Shown: positions 12,851-26,967, counted from the stretch's first letter. The stretch is DNA of 64,000 bases from Eriocheir sinensis (GCF_024679095.1 NC_066515.1:22633717-22697716); one strand, 5' to 3'. Numbers and translations: made by a program. The notes: generated by a model not told the origin, from the letters alone.

Positions 12851-13090
12851 CTTTCATTAGCACCCTCGCCTCGTATATTTGCTTGGCTTCCTCCTGATAA
12901 TAATATGATCAAGACGGAGGAGATGGCGCGTCAGTATTCTCTCGAGCTGCCTGGAAGCCTGAAATATGGTCCGGCGGGGCGCAGCGTGTATTAATGGCGA
13001 GGGAGAGGACGGCTGTCGGATGGGCCGGGAAAATATGGCCATCAGATATATGGTCCAGAGGAATCTATTTGCCGCGCGCTGGACCCGTCG
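12851..13090. promoter_or_regulatory. GC-rich single-copy block with three ATATGG-YCC motifs
   Basis: ATATGGTCC occurs at 12964-12972 and 13048-13056, and ATATGGCC at 13033-13040. The reverse complement, GGNCCATAT, overlaps half of a CArG-like site. The block also has tattaatggcg. Clustered identical short motifs in single-copy DNA suggest a regulatory element, but this is inference only. Confidence 0.2.
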
Positions 13091-13159
13091 GAGGCTCTGT
13101 AGACGGGTTGGTGCTCTTCGGGAGGCCGTGTAGCGGAGGGCGGGCCGGTGGGCGGTCTG

Positions 13160-13780
13160 GGGCAACACGGTGAGGCTGAGGGACGGTATCGAAGTGGTGG
13201 GATCAAGCAGGCATCGCTGACACACCTTATGGCGACACAGGAGTGGTCTAGACGAGGCAGAGAAGATATCGAAGTGGAGGGACGCGTTGTAACTATCTTT
13301 AGCACACTCGTTGGCGATAGAGAAGATACCCAAGTGGAAGGACTCATTTTAACTATCTCTAACACACTCATTGGTAATAGATAAGTGGTGTACAGGAGTT
13401 AGAGACGATACTGAAAGGAAGTACAGATAGTAACCGTCTCTAACACACTCACTAGCGATAGGACGGTGGTGCAGAGGAGGGAGAGACGATATCGAAGAAG
13501 CTGTATAACAGTTATCTCTGACACACCTCATGGCAAAGACGATATCTAAGGCAAGGGTGTGTAGGAAGGATCTCTACTCATTCTTGGATGACAGAGAGGT
13601 GGTTCAGAGGAAGTAGACATGACACTGAAGGAAGGGGATAAAGTGAGTATGTCTGGTATATCTTAGGCCAACTGATAAGTAGTGTAGGCATAGAGGACAT
13701 CGAAGTGAAGGTCATCTAGCAGCCATCTCTGACACACTACACGGCGCCAGGGATGTGGTGTCGTTAAAGTAAAGACGATA
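13160..13780. repeat. Degenerate tandem repeat, unit about 60-110 bp
   Basis: Phrases such as gacgatatcgaag, aactatctctaacacactca and gcgatag recur at irregular spacing. The acacact core is seen near 13217, 13301, 13361, 13441, 13511 and 13731. Units have diverged and vary in length, so this is an old array. Open frames on both strands across 12857-13384 read through these units. Confidence 0.75.
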
Positions 13781-13797
13781 TCGAGATCATGAAGACC

Positions 13798-13823
13798 AAA
13801 AAAAAAAAAAAAAAAAAAAAAAA
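13798..13823. repeat. Poly(A) tract, 26 bp
   Basis: This is a pure A tract directly after the degenerate array. It may mark the tail of an old retroposed sequence, but no flanking duplication is visible. Confidence 0.9.
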
Positions 13824-13879
13824 TGTTATTATATCCAAAGAAATAGTTCAGAAGGGAGAAATATGTTATCAGGAAGTAG

Positions 13880-13996
13880 AGGCCTCCTGTTCTTTTCTTT
13901 CTTGTCTGAGCAGAACGTTTAGCGTTTTTTTGTTGTCGTTGTTGCTGTTGTTTTTGTTGCCTTTAAGCTACCTCCCTTACTGCAAACAAGAAAAAT
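13880..13996 (+). mobile_element. Crab SINE-like element, copy 3 (old, diverged)
   Basis: gagcagaacgtttagcg, a T run, tttttgttgcctttaagcta, then cctcccttactgcaaa keep the landmark order of the family, with substitutions and a GTT-rich middle. The A-rich tail is short. Confidence 0.6.
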
Positions 13997-14059
13997 AGAA
14001 TCCATTTTTATGTAGATTAAAAGAAGCAGAGATATATTTAGTAGACTGGGCAAAGAATA

Positions 14060-14490
14060 ATCGCTACTGACAGTCCACGGCGATAGAGAAGCTCCATAGA
14101 AACATCTGAAACCTCGATCGCAATTCCTGCCTCGTTCCGTTCAATCCAACGCGTGGAGTCGATGCCTTGGCGAGCTGCACGTCCCCTTCCTCATCCCCGT
14201 TGTCCCTAATTCCAGCGTGTCGATGAGAACACGTATATATTTGCAGGCGGTGATTCACGGCGGCTTGCAAATGAGCGTCGTAAACAGGGCGAAGGTGGAG
14301 CAGGACCATTGTTCGAGTCTGACCTTGTTGTAGGGCGAGCCGGCGCTATCTGGGCATCTCTTTGGCGTCCCGTTACAGGCACCGAGGCGAAGAGCAGCCT
14401 GGTAATTAGGTGCCAGTCCGACACCCATTGCTAATTGCTGGCAAAACAATGCATTACAAACTTTAACATTATTCTTTCGTGGCGGATGAG
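14060..14490. promoter_or_regulatory. Single-copy block with SOX- and homeodomain-like motifs
   Basis: This is complex, non-repetitive sequence. Visible motifs are CCATTGTTC at 14306-14314 (SOX-type), GGTAATTAGG at 14401-14410 and CTAATTGCTG at 14431-14440 (homeodomain-type), and AACAATG at 14445-14451 (SOX-type). Four such motifs lie within about 150 bp. Overlapping minus-strand frames (72, 81 and 172 codons) cover it but do not look like protein. Enhancer identity is an inference. Confidence 0.25.
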
Positions 14491-14978
14491 GATGGCGGGT
14501 GGGGGCGGGACGAAAGGAAGAGAGGAAGGAGAAGGGAGGAGGAGCAGATAACGTAAAGGGTACAGGGTTGGTGTTAGGTGGAGGAATGAAGGAAGGAAAG
14601 ATGAGGAGGAAGAAGAAGAGGGTACATGAGAGGTTTTGAAAGGAGAACGAGAGAAGAGAATACAGGAGAGATATGATTGAGTGTGAGGAAAGGAAGGAGA
14701 TAAAAAGAGAGTGAAAGACGGAGATGTTGAGATGGAGAACCACAAAGATGAAGAAAAGTGACAAACTATGCATGAAGATTTAAAGAGATGTAAAGAAAAG
14801 TGAAGATTAGGAGGTGGAGGAGACTGATAGGTGGAAAATGATGAGAAAGGAGCCGGAGAGTGGAAGTAGAGGAAATACTGGCTTATAAGAGTAACTAAAA
14901 TAAAATAAAAGGAAGGGAAGTGAATAAATAGGAACATGTAACCAAGAAGAAAAGGAGAATTGGGAAGAAGCTGAAAGG

Positions 14979-14983
<5 letters not shown>
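14491..14983. other. Purine-rich low-complexity DNA
   Basis: The + strand is dominated by GGA, GAA and AGG patterns. The minus-strand frames (172-255 codons) here are Ser/Phe/Pro/Leu-rich products of this bias and extend through the next GA tract. No gene is called. Confidence 0.7.

Positions 14984-15036
<53 letters not shown>
14984..15036. repeat. (GA)n microsatellite
   Basis: This is a pure 53-bp dinucleotide tract. Confidence 0.97.
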
Positions 15037-15039
<3 letters not shown>

Positions 15040-15224
15040 TGAGTGGGCGGAGAAGCGCTGGCGGGCCGCGGATGAAAAGTGTGGTGTGAAGAGATAATAT
15101 TGATACCGCGGGCTCTCGTAGCACAAACAGCACACCAGGAAGAGAAAAGAATAGAAAAAAAAGAAACTGGGGTACCTTGCAGCGTTGAACAGGCACACGC
15201 GGAAGGCGGCGGAAGAGCAATTGA

Positions 15225-15325
15225 TTCAGGGGGGAGGGGGAGGTGGTGGTGGTGGCGGTAGTGGTGGGGGTGGTGCGGGTGGTGGTGCGGGTGGTGATGG
15301 GGGGGTGGTGGTGGTGGTGGTAAGG
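15225..15325. repeat. G-rich GGT/GGGGT block
   Basis: Repeated GGT with interspersed runs of 4-7 G gives many closely spaced GGG tracts on the + strand. This composition is favourable for G-quadruplex structure. Confidence 0.85.
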
Positions 15326-15704
15326 ACGAAGAGAAAAAAAATGATATGAAACTAATAGAATCTTCAAATCCCGTTTTGTAATAATTGAATGTAAAAGGAA
15401 GAAGAACGAGACGAAGAACTTTATTTCGTGTACGTGTGGAATGAAGGTGTAATGGACGATGAAAACGAACTTGTATCACGCATTAAGACGCAATTTTTTT
15501 TAGATGTGTTCCTATTTATTTTACGTCACTCAAAAGAAAAGCTAATGTCCGCGAAACAGGCGAGGCAAATGTTCAGATACAGGTGTGTTGCTGGACCGAA
15601 AACATCAGGTGTAGTACATACTAAACACAGGTAGGGGACAGGTGTATTCCAACGTGACATAACGGTGTGATATTAACGTCATTCGCATACTGTAACATCA
15701 ATCA
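15326..15704. other. Single-copy DNA, no gene seen
   Basis: A 68-codon plus-strand frame at 15428-15634 has unbiased composition, but it has no recognisable domain and no clear splice sites. Confidence 0.5.
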
Positions 15705-15866
15705 TTAAGGGGAGAGTATCAAGACACCTCTCCATCCCAAGTTGTCCCTCTCATTTTGGTCTTTCGTTCAATTTTCTTAACTGGAGCAGAACTTACCCGG
15801 CGTTTTTTTAATTTCCTTGCTTTTGTTATTGCCCTTAAGCTGCTTCCTTTGCTGTAAAAAAAATAT
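15705..15866 (+). mobile_element. Crab SINE-like element, copy 4 (near full length)
   Basis: It starts with gagtatcaagacacctctcc, continues with a cccaagttgtccctctcattttgg-type segment, a diverged acccggcg core, a T run, tgttattgcccttaagctgc, and ends ttgctgtaaaaaaaa. Both the 5' segment and the tail match the copy at 44.8 kb. There is no coding capacity. Confidence 0.8.
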
Positions 15867-16303
15867 GTAAACGTGGGCGTCATGAGAGATGGTAGTGGGT
15901 GTATCGTAAGGGATCATGCAACGTAAGTATACACAAGAATATAAGGAATCTACAAGAGGTCAGTTGGCTTTTACGTGTAGCAGCTTCTGACGACCAGTTA
16001 TCTACCATCTCCTCGCCTTCCATAAATCAAAGTTTCAATTGCATAAACATTTACAACAGAACTGTGTGATTTATTCCAGTGGTGTGTGGTGGTCACTGGG
16101 AGGAAGGGCGTGTGGAGGGGAGTGGATTGTATGTGGTGGATGGTTGTGTAGAGGGAATGGTGTACGTGTGTGTGTATGTAGTTGTGTTCGGGTAAGGTAT
16201 AAGGATGTGGAGTGGGTGGGATGAAGGAGGAGCTGGGTGTGTGTGTGTGTGTGTGGGTGGCGTGGGTGTAATGATGTGTGGAGAGTGATGAATAGGTTAG
16301 GTA
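15867..16303. other. Single-copy DNA passing into GT-rich DNA
   Basis: Complex sequence to about 16075 is followed by GTG/GGTG-rich DNA with a short (TG)n at 16236-16254. The 61-codon frame at 16039-16224 is largely this biased tract. Confidence 0.55.
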
Positions 16304-16412
16304 AGGAGTGTATGGGTGAGTGAGTGTGGGTGTATGGGTGAATAAGTGTGGGTGTATGGGTGAATAAGTGTGGGTGTATGGGTGAATAAGTGTGGGTGTA
16401 TGGGTGAACGGA
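16304..16412. repeat. 22-bp minisatellite, about 4.5 copies
   Basis: The unit gggtgtatgggtgaataagt plus gt is repeated with near-perfect identity, then decays at both ends. The 112-codon minus-strand frame at 16297-16635 includes its translation. Confidence 0.92.
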
Positions 16413-16877
16413 CGATTGTATGTGAGTGCATGAGCAAGGTGGATAGGAAAGATATGTGTCTTGTTAATGTAAAGGAAAAAATAGCTATCAGGATTTGTGT
16501 GGAGGGGTGGAAGGGTGGACGGCGAATGCTCATTTGACTATTCATGGTGTGGGTGTGCATTCTGTCTGATGAAGTACAGTGGACATGGATGGAAGAATAA
16601 CTATACCACAAACTAAGAAGAAAGCTAATCCCCATTCTTGAGGTGGAAGAGGAAGACGAGGAAGGACTTGGAAGTAGCGGGGATAATGGAGGCTTTAAAG
16701 AGATGGGGAGTGAGATATAGAAAGGAAAGAAATAGAGCTGCGAGGGGGGCCAGCTGAGTGAGACATAAGGATGCTGCGAGGGGGAAGATTAAGGAGATAA
16801 AAGAGATGTTGGAGGGAGAGCAAGTGCTGAAGATGCTGGGATGGAGATGTAAATGATGCTAACGAGGTAGAGTACAG
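16413..16877. other. Single-copy DNA, purine-rich toward its end
   Basis: Mixed sequence with no gene signal becomes rich in GGA and AGG patterns from about 16640. Confidence 0.55.
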
Positions 16878-17028
16878 AGAAGAAGAAGAAGAAGAAGAAG
16901 AAGAAGAAGAAGAAGAAGAAGAAGAAGAAGAAGAAGAGAAAGAGGACAAAAAGGAGAACTGAGAAACCGCTAGGCAAAGAAAATGGAGAAAAAGACGAAG
17001 GAAAACAAAAATCAAAGACACACTCACA

Positions 17029-17063
<35 letters not shown>
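16878..17063. repeat. (AAG)n and (CA)n microsatellites
   Basis: A 61-bp (AAG)n tract at 16878-16938 and a (CA)n tract at 17022-17063 are separated by purine-rich DNA. The 107- and 171-codon minus-strand frames are poly-Ser, poly-Phe and Val-Cys translations of these. Confidence 0.95.
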
Positions 17064-17064
<1 letters not shown>

Positions 17065-17289
17065 GTGCCAACAGGAGCAGCGGGAGTGCACAGTAATTGT
17101 CCTGAGGAACATCCATCAGGAGGCCGCCAGTTCAGTGACCGCCAGTGACCTTGTTGGTATGCCGCCCCCTCCCCCCCTCTCCCCCCTCTCCCCCTCCCGC
17201 CGCCGCCCAAGGGTCAGTCAATTAGGCCAACAGAGGTTTAAGGGGAGGCACTGTTCACTTAAGGATGAGTTTGTATGAGTTTGTGATTA
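17064..17289. other. GC-rich stretch with C-run block
   Basis: A complex GC-richer segment is followed at 17161-17210 by a C-run block (ccccctcccccc phrases). A homeodomain-like ttaattaact occurs at about 17288. Confidence 0.5.
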
Positions 17290-18240
17290 ATTAACTGAGC
17301 CTAACTGAGCCTACCTTTCTTTCTACCTCTCCTCCTCTTGAGCCACCCACCTGGTTTTCCTCTACTACCATTAACTACCGTCATTGTCTTCTGCCATCGT
17401 CTTCATTTGCTTCTTTCTCTTTAATATGAATCCCTAATTAGTTACCTTAATCTACCCCCCCCTCCCCCCCCCCCTCCGTCTCTCTCTCTCTCCCTCTTTC
17501 TCTCTCACCCCATCTTTTTTTAGCCTCCCACTGCCCCTCCCCCTCTTTCCCTACTTCTATTAAACATTTTTTTTCATCTTCCTTTGGTCCATTTTCTTTA
17601 ACATGAATCCATAATTAGTTTGAATCTACCTCTCTCTCCCCCTCTCTCCATCTTCTTAGCCCCTCCTTCTCCTTCCCCTTCCTTCCTCTTCATCTACCTT
17701 TATCAAGCACCATCATTGTCTTTTTCCATCTTATTAATTTACTCCGGTCTTTTTAAACATGAATCCCTAATTAGTTTGAATCTACCTCTCTCTCTTTCTC
17801 TCTCCATCTTCTTAGCCCCTCCTCCAACTTCCCCTTCCTCCTCATCTACCTCTATTAAGCAGAGTCATCTCCTTTTATCATCTTCCATCTTCCTCCTCTG
17901 CAGCCTTCCCTTAATTAGCTCCGTCTACCGTCCTCTCTACCCTCGCAACCGCCTGCCTTTCCATCTATCTCTGTTTAGCGGCGTCATCTTCCTCATTCTC
18001 GTCATCTCTCTTCCTCCTTAGCGCCGTTACCTGAAAAATGAGTATCGATTAGTTTAGAAGTAAGTATACCTCTCGCTTCACTCTTTCACTCTCCACATTT
18101 TCTCTCCACTCTCTCTCTCTCTCTCTCTCCACACACCCTTCTGCTTTTCATGTACCTCTTATTAGCAACATCATCGTCTACTTTTCATATTTTCTTTCTC
18201 TCTTTAGTGTTTTAAGATGAGTAACACTGATTATATGCGT
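17290..18240. repeat. CT-rich degenerate tandem repeat (155-180 bp unit) with TAATTAG cores
   Basis: The landmark atgaatccctaattagt or a variant occurs at about 17426, 17603 and 17759. Decayed versions are cccttaattagct near 17908 and atgagtatcgattagttt near 18039. Each unit continues with ctaccTCTCTC tracts, ccatcttcttagcccctcc and catctacct-tta-taagca. A polyC tract lies at 17455-17476 and a (CT)n at 18112-18129. Each early unit thus couples a TAATTAG-like homeodomain core to a CT-rich tract. The 133-codon plus-strand frame is a repeat translation. Confidence 0.8.
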
Positions 18241-18607
18241 TTACTTAATTGACTTTGTACTTACCTTTTTTTCCCCTTTTTCTTTATCATACTTTTTTAT
18301 GAATTTGGTACTTGTTCTTTTGTCTGTCTATCCACTTAATTTTTTTTCGTCTTCTTTTCTTCATTATTTTTTCTTTTTTTTTTATCTTGCTTGATCGCTT
18401 AACCATCTTTTTTTTTTCTCATTATATCAACTTTTTCTATTTTCATATTCTTCCAATCATCCTTCTTCTTCCTCATCCTTGTCCTCGTCTTCCTCTTCTT
18501 CTTCTTTCTTCTCCTCCTCCTCCTCCATAACTGTTGATGGGATAGGCGGCGTCCAGGTCCAATTAGGAGTCTCGCTGCCCCATCCAGTAGTTTTATGGTG
18601 CTTGCAT

Positions 18608-18658
<51 letters not shown>

Positions 18659-18680
18659 ACTTTTATTGAGTCTGGCTTCA
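18241..18680. repeat. Pyrimidine-rich DNA with (TC)n tract
   Basis: T-rich then CTT/CCT-rich DNA continues to 18530. A pure (TC)n tract of 44 bp lies at 18611-18654. Short frames on both strands are compositional. Confidence 0.85.
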
Positions 18681-18689
18681 CCTGACTGA

Positions 18690-18930
18690 TGCTTCCTTAA
18701 TAATTAACCTGAATTTTAATGACGCCACTAACGACAGGTGTTTTCGGAGCCGCACTTTATTGATTCTCACCTTGACAGCGATAAAAATAAATCGAACGCT
18801 GACCAAAGGAATATAAATACGCCGCTAATCGCCTTCTAGTTAATGAAGAATGCAAATTGTCAGCGATAAGATGGGCAGCAAATTTACTTCTTATTAGCGA
18901 TGTGATATCAGTCTTAGCTTAATCTTCCGT
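18690..18930. promoter_or_regulatory. Motif-dense single-copy block, candidate developmental enhancer
   Basis: This compact complex block sits in repetitive surroundings. GACAGCGATAA at 18774-18784 and GTCAGCGATAA at 18859-18869 are near-identical 11-mers 85 bp apart, each combining a TGACAG/TGTCAG (Meis/Homothorax-like) core with GATAA. ATGCAAAT, a perfect POU octamer, is at 18850-18857, and a cacaggtg-like E-box core (cgacaggtg) is near 18732. Several TAAT cores occur throughout. There is no coding frame. Motif identities are from established consensus knowledge; enhancer function is inferred. Confidence 0.3.
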
Positions 18931-19510
18931 GTTATCGCCCTGGTCATCTATATACTTACCTCTATCTATGTATCTATCGATTTAAACATCCTGCTATCCT
19001 TACATATATCACTCAATAATTATCTGTTTACGTCAGGTTATCTATGAATCGTAATAAGTTCGTTCACTCTTATTTAGTCTATGTCTGTTTGCCCTTATCT
19101 GTTTATTTATCCATACTCTTATCTGTAAATATTTTGGTAGGCGTATATTCATTTGTGCTCGTAACTTCACATATCCTCCCTCATATCTAGCTTAACTTCA
19201 CTCCATAAGCACCTTCATCTAATGGTATACCTTTTTATATGCATCCGTTTGCCTCATATCTCCTTACATTTACCTCACTCCATAATCACCTCATATTCTC
19301 AACTGTAAATATTTTGGTACCAGTATATCCATCTGTGCGCGTAACTTCACATATCCTCCCTCATATCTAGCTTAACTTCACTCCATAAGCATCTTCACAT
19401 CTTACGGCATCTCTCTTTATATGCATCCGTTTGCCTCATATCTCATTAACTGTTGCTCACTCCATAATCACCCTCACATCCACGGGTATCACTGTTTATA
19501 TTATGCATCT
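18931..19510. repeat. Tandem duplication, unit about 190 bp, 2-2.5 copies
   Basis: ctgtaaatattttggta occurs at 19123 and 19313, and the downstream segments cgtaacttcacatatcctcc, ctcatatctagcttaacttc and atatgcatccgtttgcctca recur at the same 190-bp offset. A partial third copy runs to about 19510. The first 100 bp (18931-19040) are ATCT-rich and not part of the unit. Confidence 0.88.
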
Positions 19511-19687
19511 GTTTGTTCATCTCGGCAAGTGTCTCTTCATATGTTAATCTCCTGGGCCTGCGGCGGATCAGCTTTCTGCATATCACGACTGGAAGCGAGA
19601 CGAGTGATGGAGAGGCCGAGGATGTCCATAAATCACCATTATGGAAAAGAGGCCGACCAGCGCACAGCTACACAAACACCGCGGTAG
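19511..19687. other. Single-copy DNA
   Basis: This is a complex segment of about 180 bp between the 190-bp duplication and the TAGA tract. Two overlapping plus-strand frames of 60 and 88 codons cross it. Neither is recognisable. Confidence 0.5.
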
Positions 19688-21080
<1,393 letters not shown>

Positions 21081-21544
21081 TTAATATTTACACAGAGAAG
21101 GCCAGGTATTAACCCTTGTACTGGAGTGAATAGCATCGCCCTCCGCACACCCTCTCAACACCCGCCGGGATCTGATAATATAATTCCAACGGTACGATCT
21201 GATTTTATTATATTTTCCCTTATCAGCGTGTGGCTCCGTACTCGCTGCCGGCGCCGGGAACCTGTTGGCACGTCGCAAAGAGCCCTTGTTTATATCAGCA
21301 CCGCAGGAAGCCTCGAGCCCCCACTCGCTGCATCGTAATTTTCGTGATCTAAAGCCGCAGTTTGACGGAAAAAATAAAGTGGAGGAAGTATAAGTTTTTG
21401 AGTTTGTGTAAAAGGCCTTTGATTTGTGGAGGGCTGAAGTTGGTCCTGGTTATTATTTGTATTTTTCTTCCAATTTGCTTGTTGTGTATTTTTTTTCGCC
21501 TGTTGAGTCATTATAGGGATTAGCGCCTTGTTTGGGATGTTATT
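21081..21544. other. Complex single-copy block
   Basis: 21110-21370 is unbiased sequence with ttatcagc and gatctgat cores and a GC-rich ctgccggcgccgggaac segment. It is covered by short frames on both strands, with no convincing exon structure. The remainder is T-rich. Confidence 0.5.
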
Positions 21545-21660
21545 TTTTCTCCTGTTATCCGCTCTTAATTTTCTTGAAGAGTAACACGGGTACTGGGGCT
21601 CGAACTTGCTCCCTTAGTTACGAACACTTCAGCTGAACATCCTCTCATTCATTTTTGAGG
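21545..21660 (-). mobile_element. Candidate tRNA-like (SINE head) sequence
   Basis: On the minus strand, gttcagctgaag (21628-21639) precedes a B-box-like GTTCGAGCCCC (21595-21605) by about 30 nt. This matches the order and spacing of internal RNA polymerase III A and B boxes. The A box is weak and no full cloverleaf is evident, so a functional tRNA is unlikely. A tRNA-derived SINE remnant is the better reading. No second copy was recognised in the window. Confidence 0.3.
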
Positions 21661-21920
21661 TTATTTTCTCATATATTTTTTTTCTTTTCTGGCTCATGTT
21701 CTGTGAAGACGTAACATATAATTTAATCATGCATTTTATCTTTTATTTTGCTCTGATTATTTTTATTTTTTAATGCTCAGCTTTTTTTTACCCTTGAGCA
21801 ACTGTTGAAAGCATGTCCTCAATGAAACAGTTTTAGGCATTTGTATGATAATATTCGGCTTTCATTTCGAAGGATGAGGGTAAAATAACGTGTAGCTTTT
21901 TTTACAACATTCATATTAAT
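21661..21920. other. T-rich single-copy DNA
   Basis: This AT-rich stretch has several T runs. No gene or repeat unit was recognised. Confidence 0.5.
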
Positions 21921-21921
21921 G

Positions 21922-21953
<32 letters not shown>

Positions 21954-21990
21954 GCTGCTGCTGCTTCTACTACCACTACTACTACTACTT
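21921..21990. repeat. (CTA)n/(CTG)n trinucleotide tract
   Basis: Pure CTA repeats are interrupted by a short CTG block and then resume as CTA/CCA. Confidence 0.95.
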
Positions 21991-23073
<1,083 letters not shown>

Positions 23074-24006
23074 GATGCGAGGAGGGGGTCTTAGGGAGTC
23101 TTGCCGCCTTATGTTAACCTTCGTGTTGATGCAAGGAAGGAAAAAAAAAAAGTGATTTGCTCTATTACCATTGCTTAGAAGGATCGGTTTTTGTTCTCGT
23201 AAAATTAAAGATGCGAGGAGGGAGTCTTAGGGAGTCTTGCCGCCTTATGTTAACCTCCGTGTTGATGCGAGGAAGGGAAAAAAAAGTGATTTGTTCTATT
23301 ACCAATGCTTAGAAGGATCGGTTTTTGTTCTCGTAAAATTAAAGATGCGAGGAGGGAGTCTTAGGGAGTCTTGCCTTCTTATGTTAACCTCCGTGTTGAT
23401 GCAAGGATGGAAAAAAAGGGATATGTTCTATTACCAATGTTTAGAAGGATCGGTTTTTGTTCTCGTAAAATTAAAGATGCGAGGAGGGAGTCTTAGGGGG
23501 TCTTGCCGCCTTATGTTAACCTCCGTGTTGATGCAAGGAAGGAAAAAAAAGGGATATGTTCTATTACCAATGTTTAGAGGGATCAGTTTTGTTTTCGTAA
23601 AATTAAAGATGCGAGGAGGGAGTCTTAAGGAGTCTTGCCTTCTTATGTTAACCTTCGTGTTCATGCAAGGAAGGAAAAAAAAGAGTGATTTGTTCTATTA
23701 CCAATGCTTAGAGGGATCAGTTTTGTCCTCGTAAAATTAAAGATGCGAGGAGGGAGTCTTAGGGAGTCTTGCCTTCTTATGTTAACCTTCGTGTTCATGC
23801 AAGGAAGGGAAAAAAGAGTGATTTGTTCTTTTACCAATGCTTAGAGGGATCAGTTTTGTTCTCGTAAAATTAAAGATGCGAGGAGGGAGTCTTAGGGAGT
23901 CTTGCCGCCTCATGTTAGTCTTCGTGTTGATGCAAGGAAGGAAAAAAAGGGATATGTTCTATTACCAATGCTTAAAGGGATCAGTTTTGGCCTCGTAAAA
24001 TTAAGG
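23074..24006. repeat. 133-bp tandem repeat, 7 copies
   Basis: gatgcgaggaggg occurs at 23074, 23210, 23344, 23476, 23608, 23742 and 23875, so the unit is 132-136 bp. Each unit continues with gtcttagggagtcttgccg, a ttatgttaacct segment, a gatgcaaggaagg plus A-run segment, ttgttctattaccaatgctt, and ttctcgtaaaattaaa. Variation is limited to single substitutions and A-run length, indicating recent amplification. The 165-codon plus frame (23237-23734) stays open because several units are exactly 132 bp. Confidence 0.95.
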
Positions 24007-24144
24007 AATCCCGAAGCAAATTCTTGAATGTGTTTGTAATTTGTATGTTCTAATTATTTCGTACTTTTGTTTATTTTTTTCTATCTCTGCTTCCTTTTGT
24101 TTGTTTGCTTGTTTAACGTTTGGCTATTTTTTTCTTTCTTTCAG

Positions 24145-24175
24145 GTTCGTTACCCCGCCCTGCCTTCATGATGTT
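24145..24175 (+). other. Weak candidate 31-nt micro-exon
   Basis: A strong polypyrimidine acceptor (ttttttctttctttcag) ends at 24144, and a consensus donor (gtaagtg) begins at 24176. The 31 nt between are GC-richer than the flanks and contain an ATG. This is the best acceptor-donor pair I noticed, but CT-rich DNA produces such pairs by chance. Confidence 0.15.
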
Positions 24176-24229
24176 GTAAGTGTTCTATTATGTTCTTATT
24201 CGTATGTATAATTGCATTTGTTGCTTCGT

Positions 24230-24420
24230 CTTTTTATTGCTATTTTTTCTTGTTCTTGTTCCTGTTCTTCTTGTTCTTGTTTTTCGTCCCTCAGGTCTTC
24301 CTCCTCCTGCTAATATTCATCCTCCTTCTCCTCCTACTCCTCCTCCCTCCTCTCTTTCTTCATCTCCTCCTCCTCTTCGTGCCTCTCATCCTTCGCCTGC
24401 TCCAGCACCACCTCCGCCAT
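24230..24420. repeat. CTT/CCT pyrimidine-rich block
   Basis: TTCTTG and CCTCCT patterns dominate. The two plus-strand frames of 80 and 115 codons are low-complexity here. The last 38 codons of the longer frame (24424-24537) have normal composition but no recognised domain. Confidence 0.75.
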
Positions 24421-25308
24421 AACCTGCCGGTCGAGTTGACCCCAACGGAGCAGATTTTTGAGACGATTGCGTTGTACTTTGGCCACTCACCAAGGGCATC
24501 GGCCGCGCCTCTGCTCTCGCTCGTCTGCAAGAAGTGAGAGACTGGAGGCCGCTAGGGCGTTCATCAGAGCTTTGTACCCTCTTCCATATTCCTTTTTTTT
24601 CTTTGTTGTGTTCGTGGCTGCGTCGCCTTTTGTCAGGTGTATATTGTATTCATATTCTTGGTAAACATGAACTAAACAAGCAGACAAAAAAGTGACACTA
24701 TTATAGTTGCCCTCGGCCCCCTGAGTGCCTCAAAACGGCCTAGCCACACTATTTGCCTCTCTTCGCCAGGCCAAACAATTTCCGGAGTGCAGTTAGCCGG
24801 CTCGAGGCGCCCTCCCGAAAATATAGTTCACTGACCCGCCACTTAAATCAATGAGGCTAGTAATAGGTAGACTTCAGGCAATCCATTGCACTTAAGCCTC
24901 AGCTAGATGATATTTCCTTAATTTTAAGACCCCGAGAACAGCTTTTGTCTCTTCTAAATCAATTTTATGCCACAAAAAATAAAATTGAAGCTATTTGATA
25001 ATTGGAAATATATTTTGATCTGCACATACTTTTTTCACTGTTTATATTGCCTTGTGTTCTCGTGTGTTTTGTATATTAGCACTCATTTTACGGTATTTCC
25101 ATTATTTATATAAGAAGTCGACGTGATTCATCTTCGCCTCGTGTCCGCAGTCTCGTGTGATGGACGTAACAGTGTGACGATCATTTATTGCTTGTAAGCG
25201 ATTTCATCGTAGGAAGTCCAGGAAGCTTCTTGCATTAACTGAACGTTTTCATCTTTCTTCTCTCCTGCTTACTACTTCCTGTACCACAACACAACACACG
25301 TATGCCCG
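24421..25308. other. Single-copy DNA, no gene seen
   Basis: This is complex AT-rich sequence with a GC-richer segment at 24700-24860. I see no repeat unit and no convincing frame. Confidence 0.55.

Positions 25309-26967
<1,659 letters not shown>

Noticed and set aside
23074..24006. Possible CRISPR-like array of direct repeats
   Set aside because: The whole 133-bp unit is repeated without variable spacers, and the sequence is eukaryotic. This is a simple tandem repeat.
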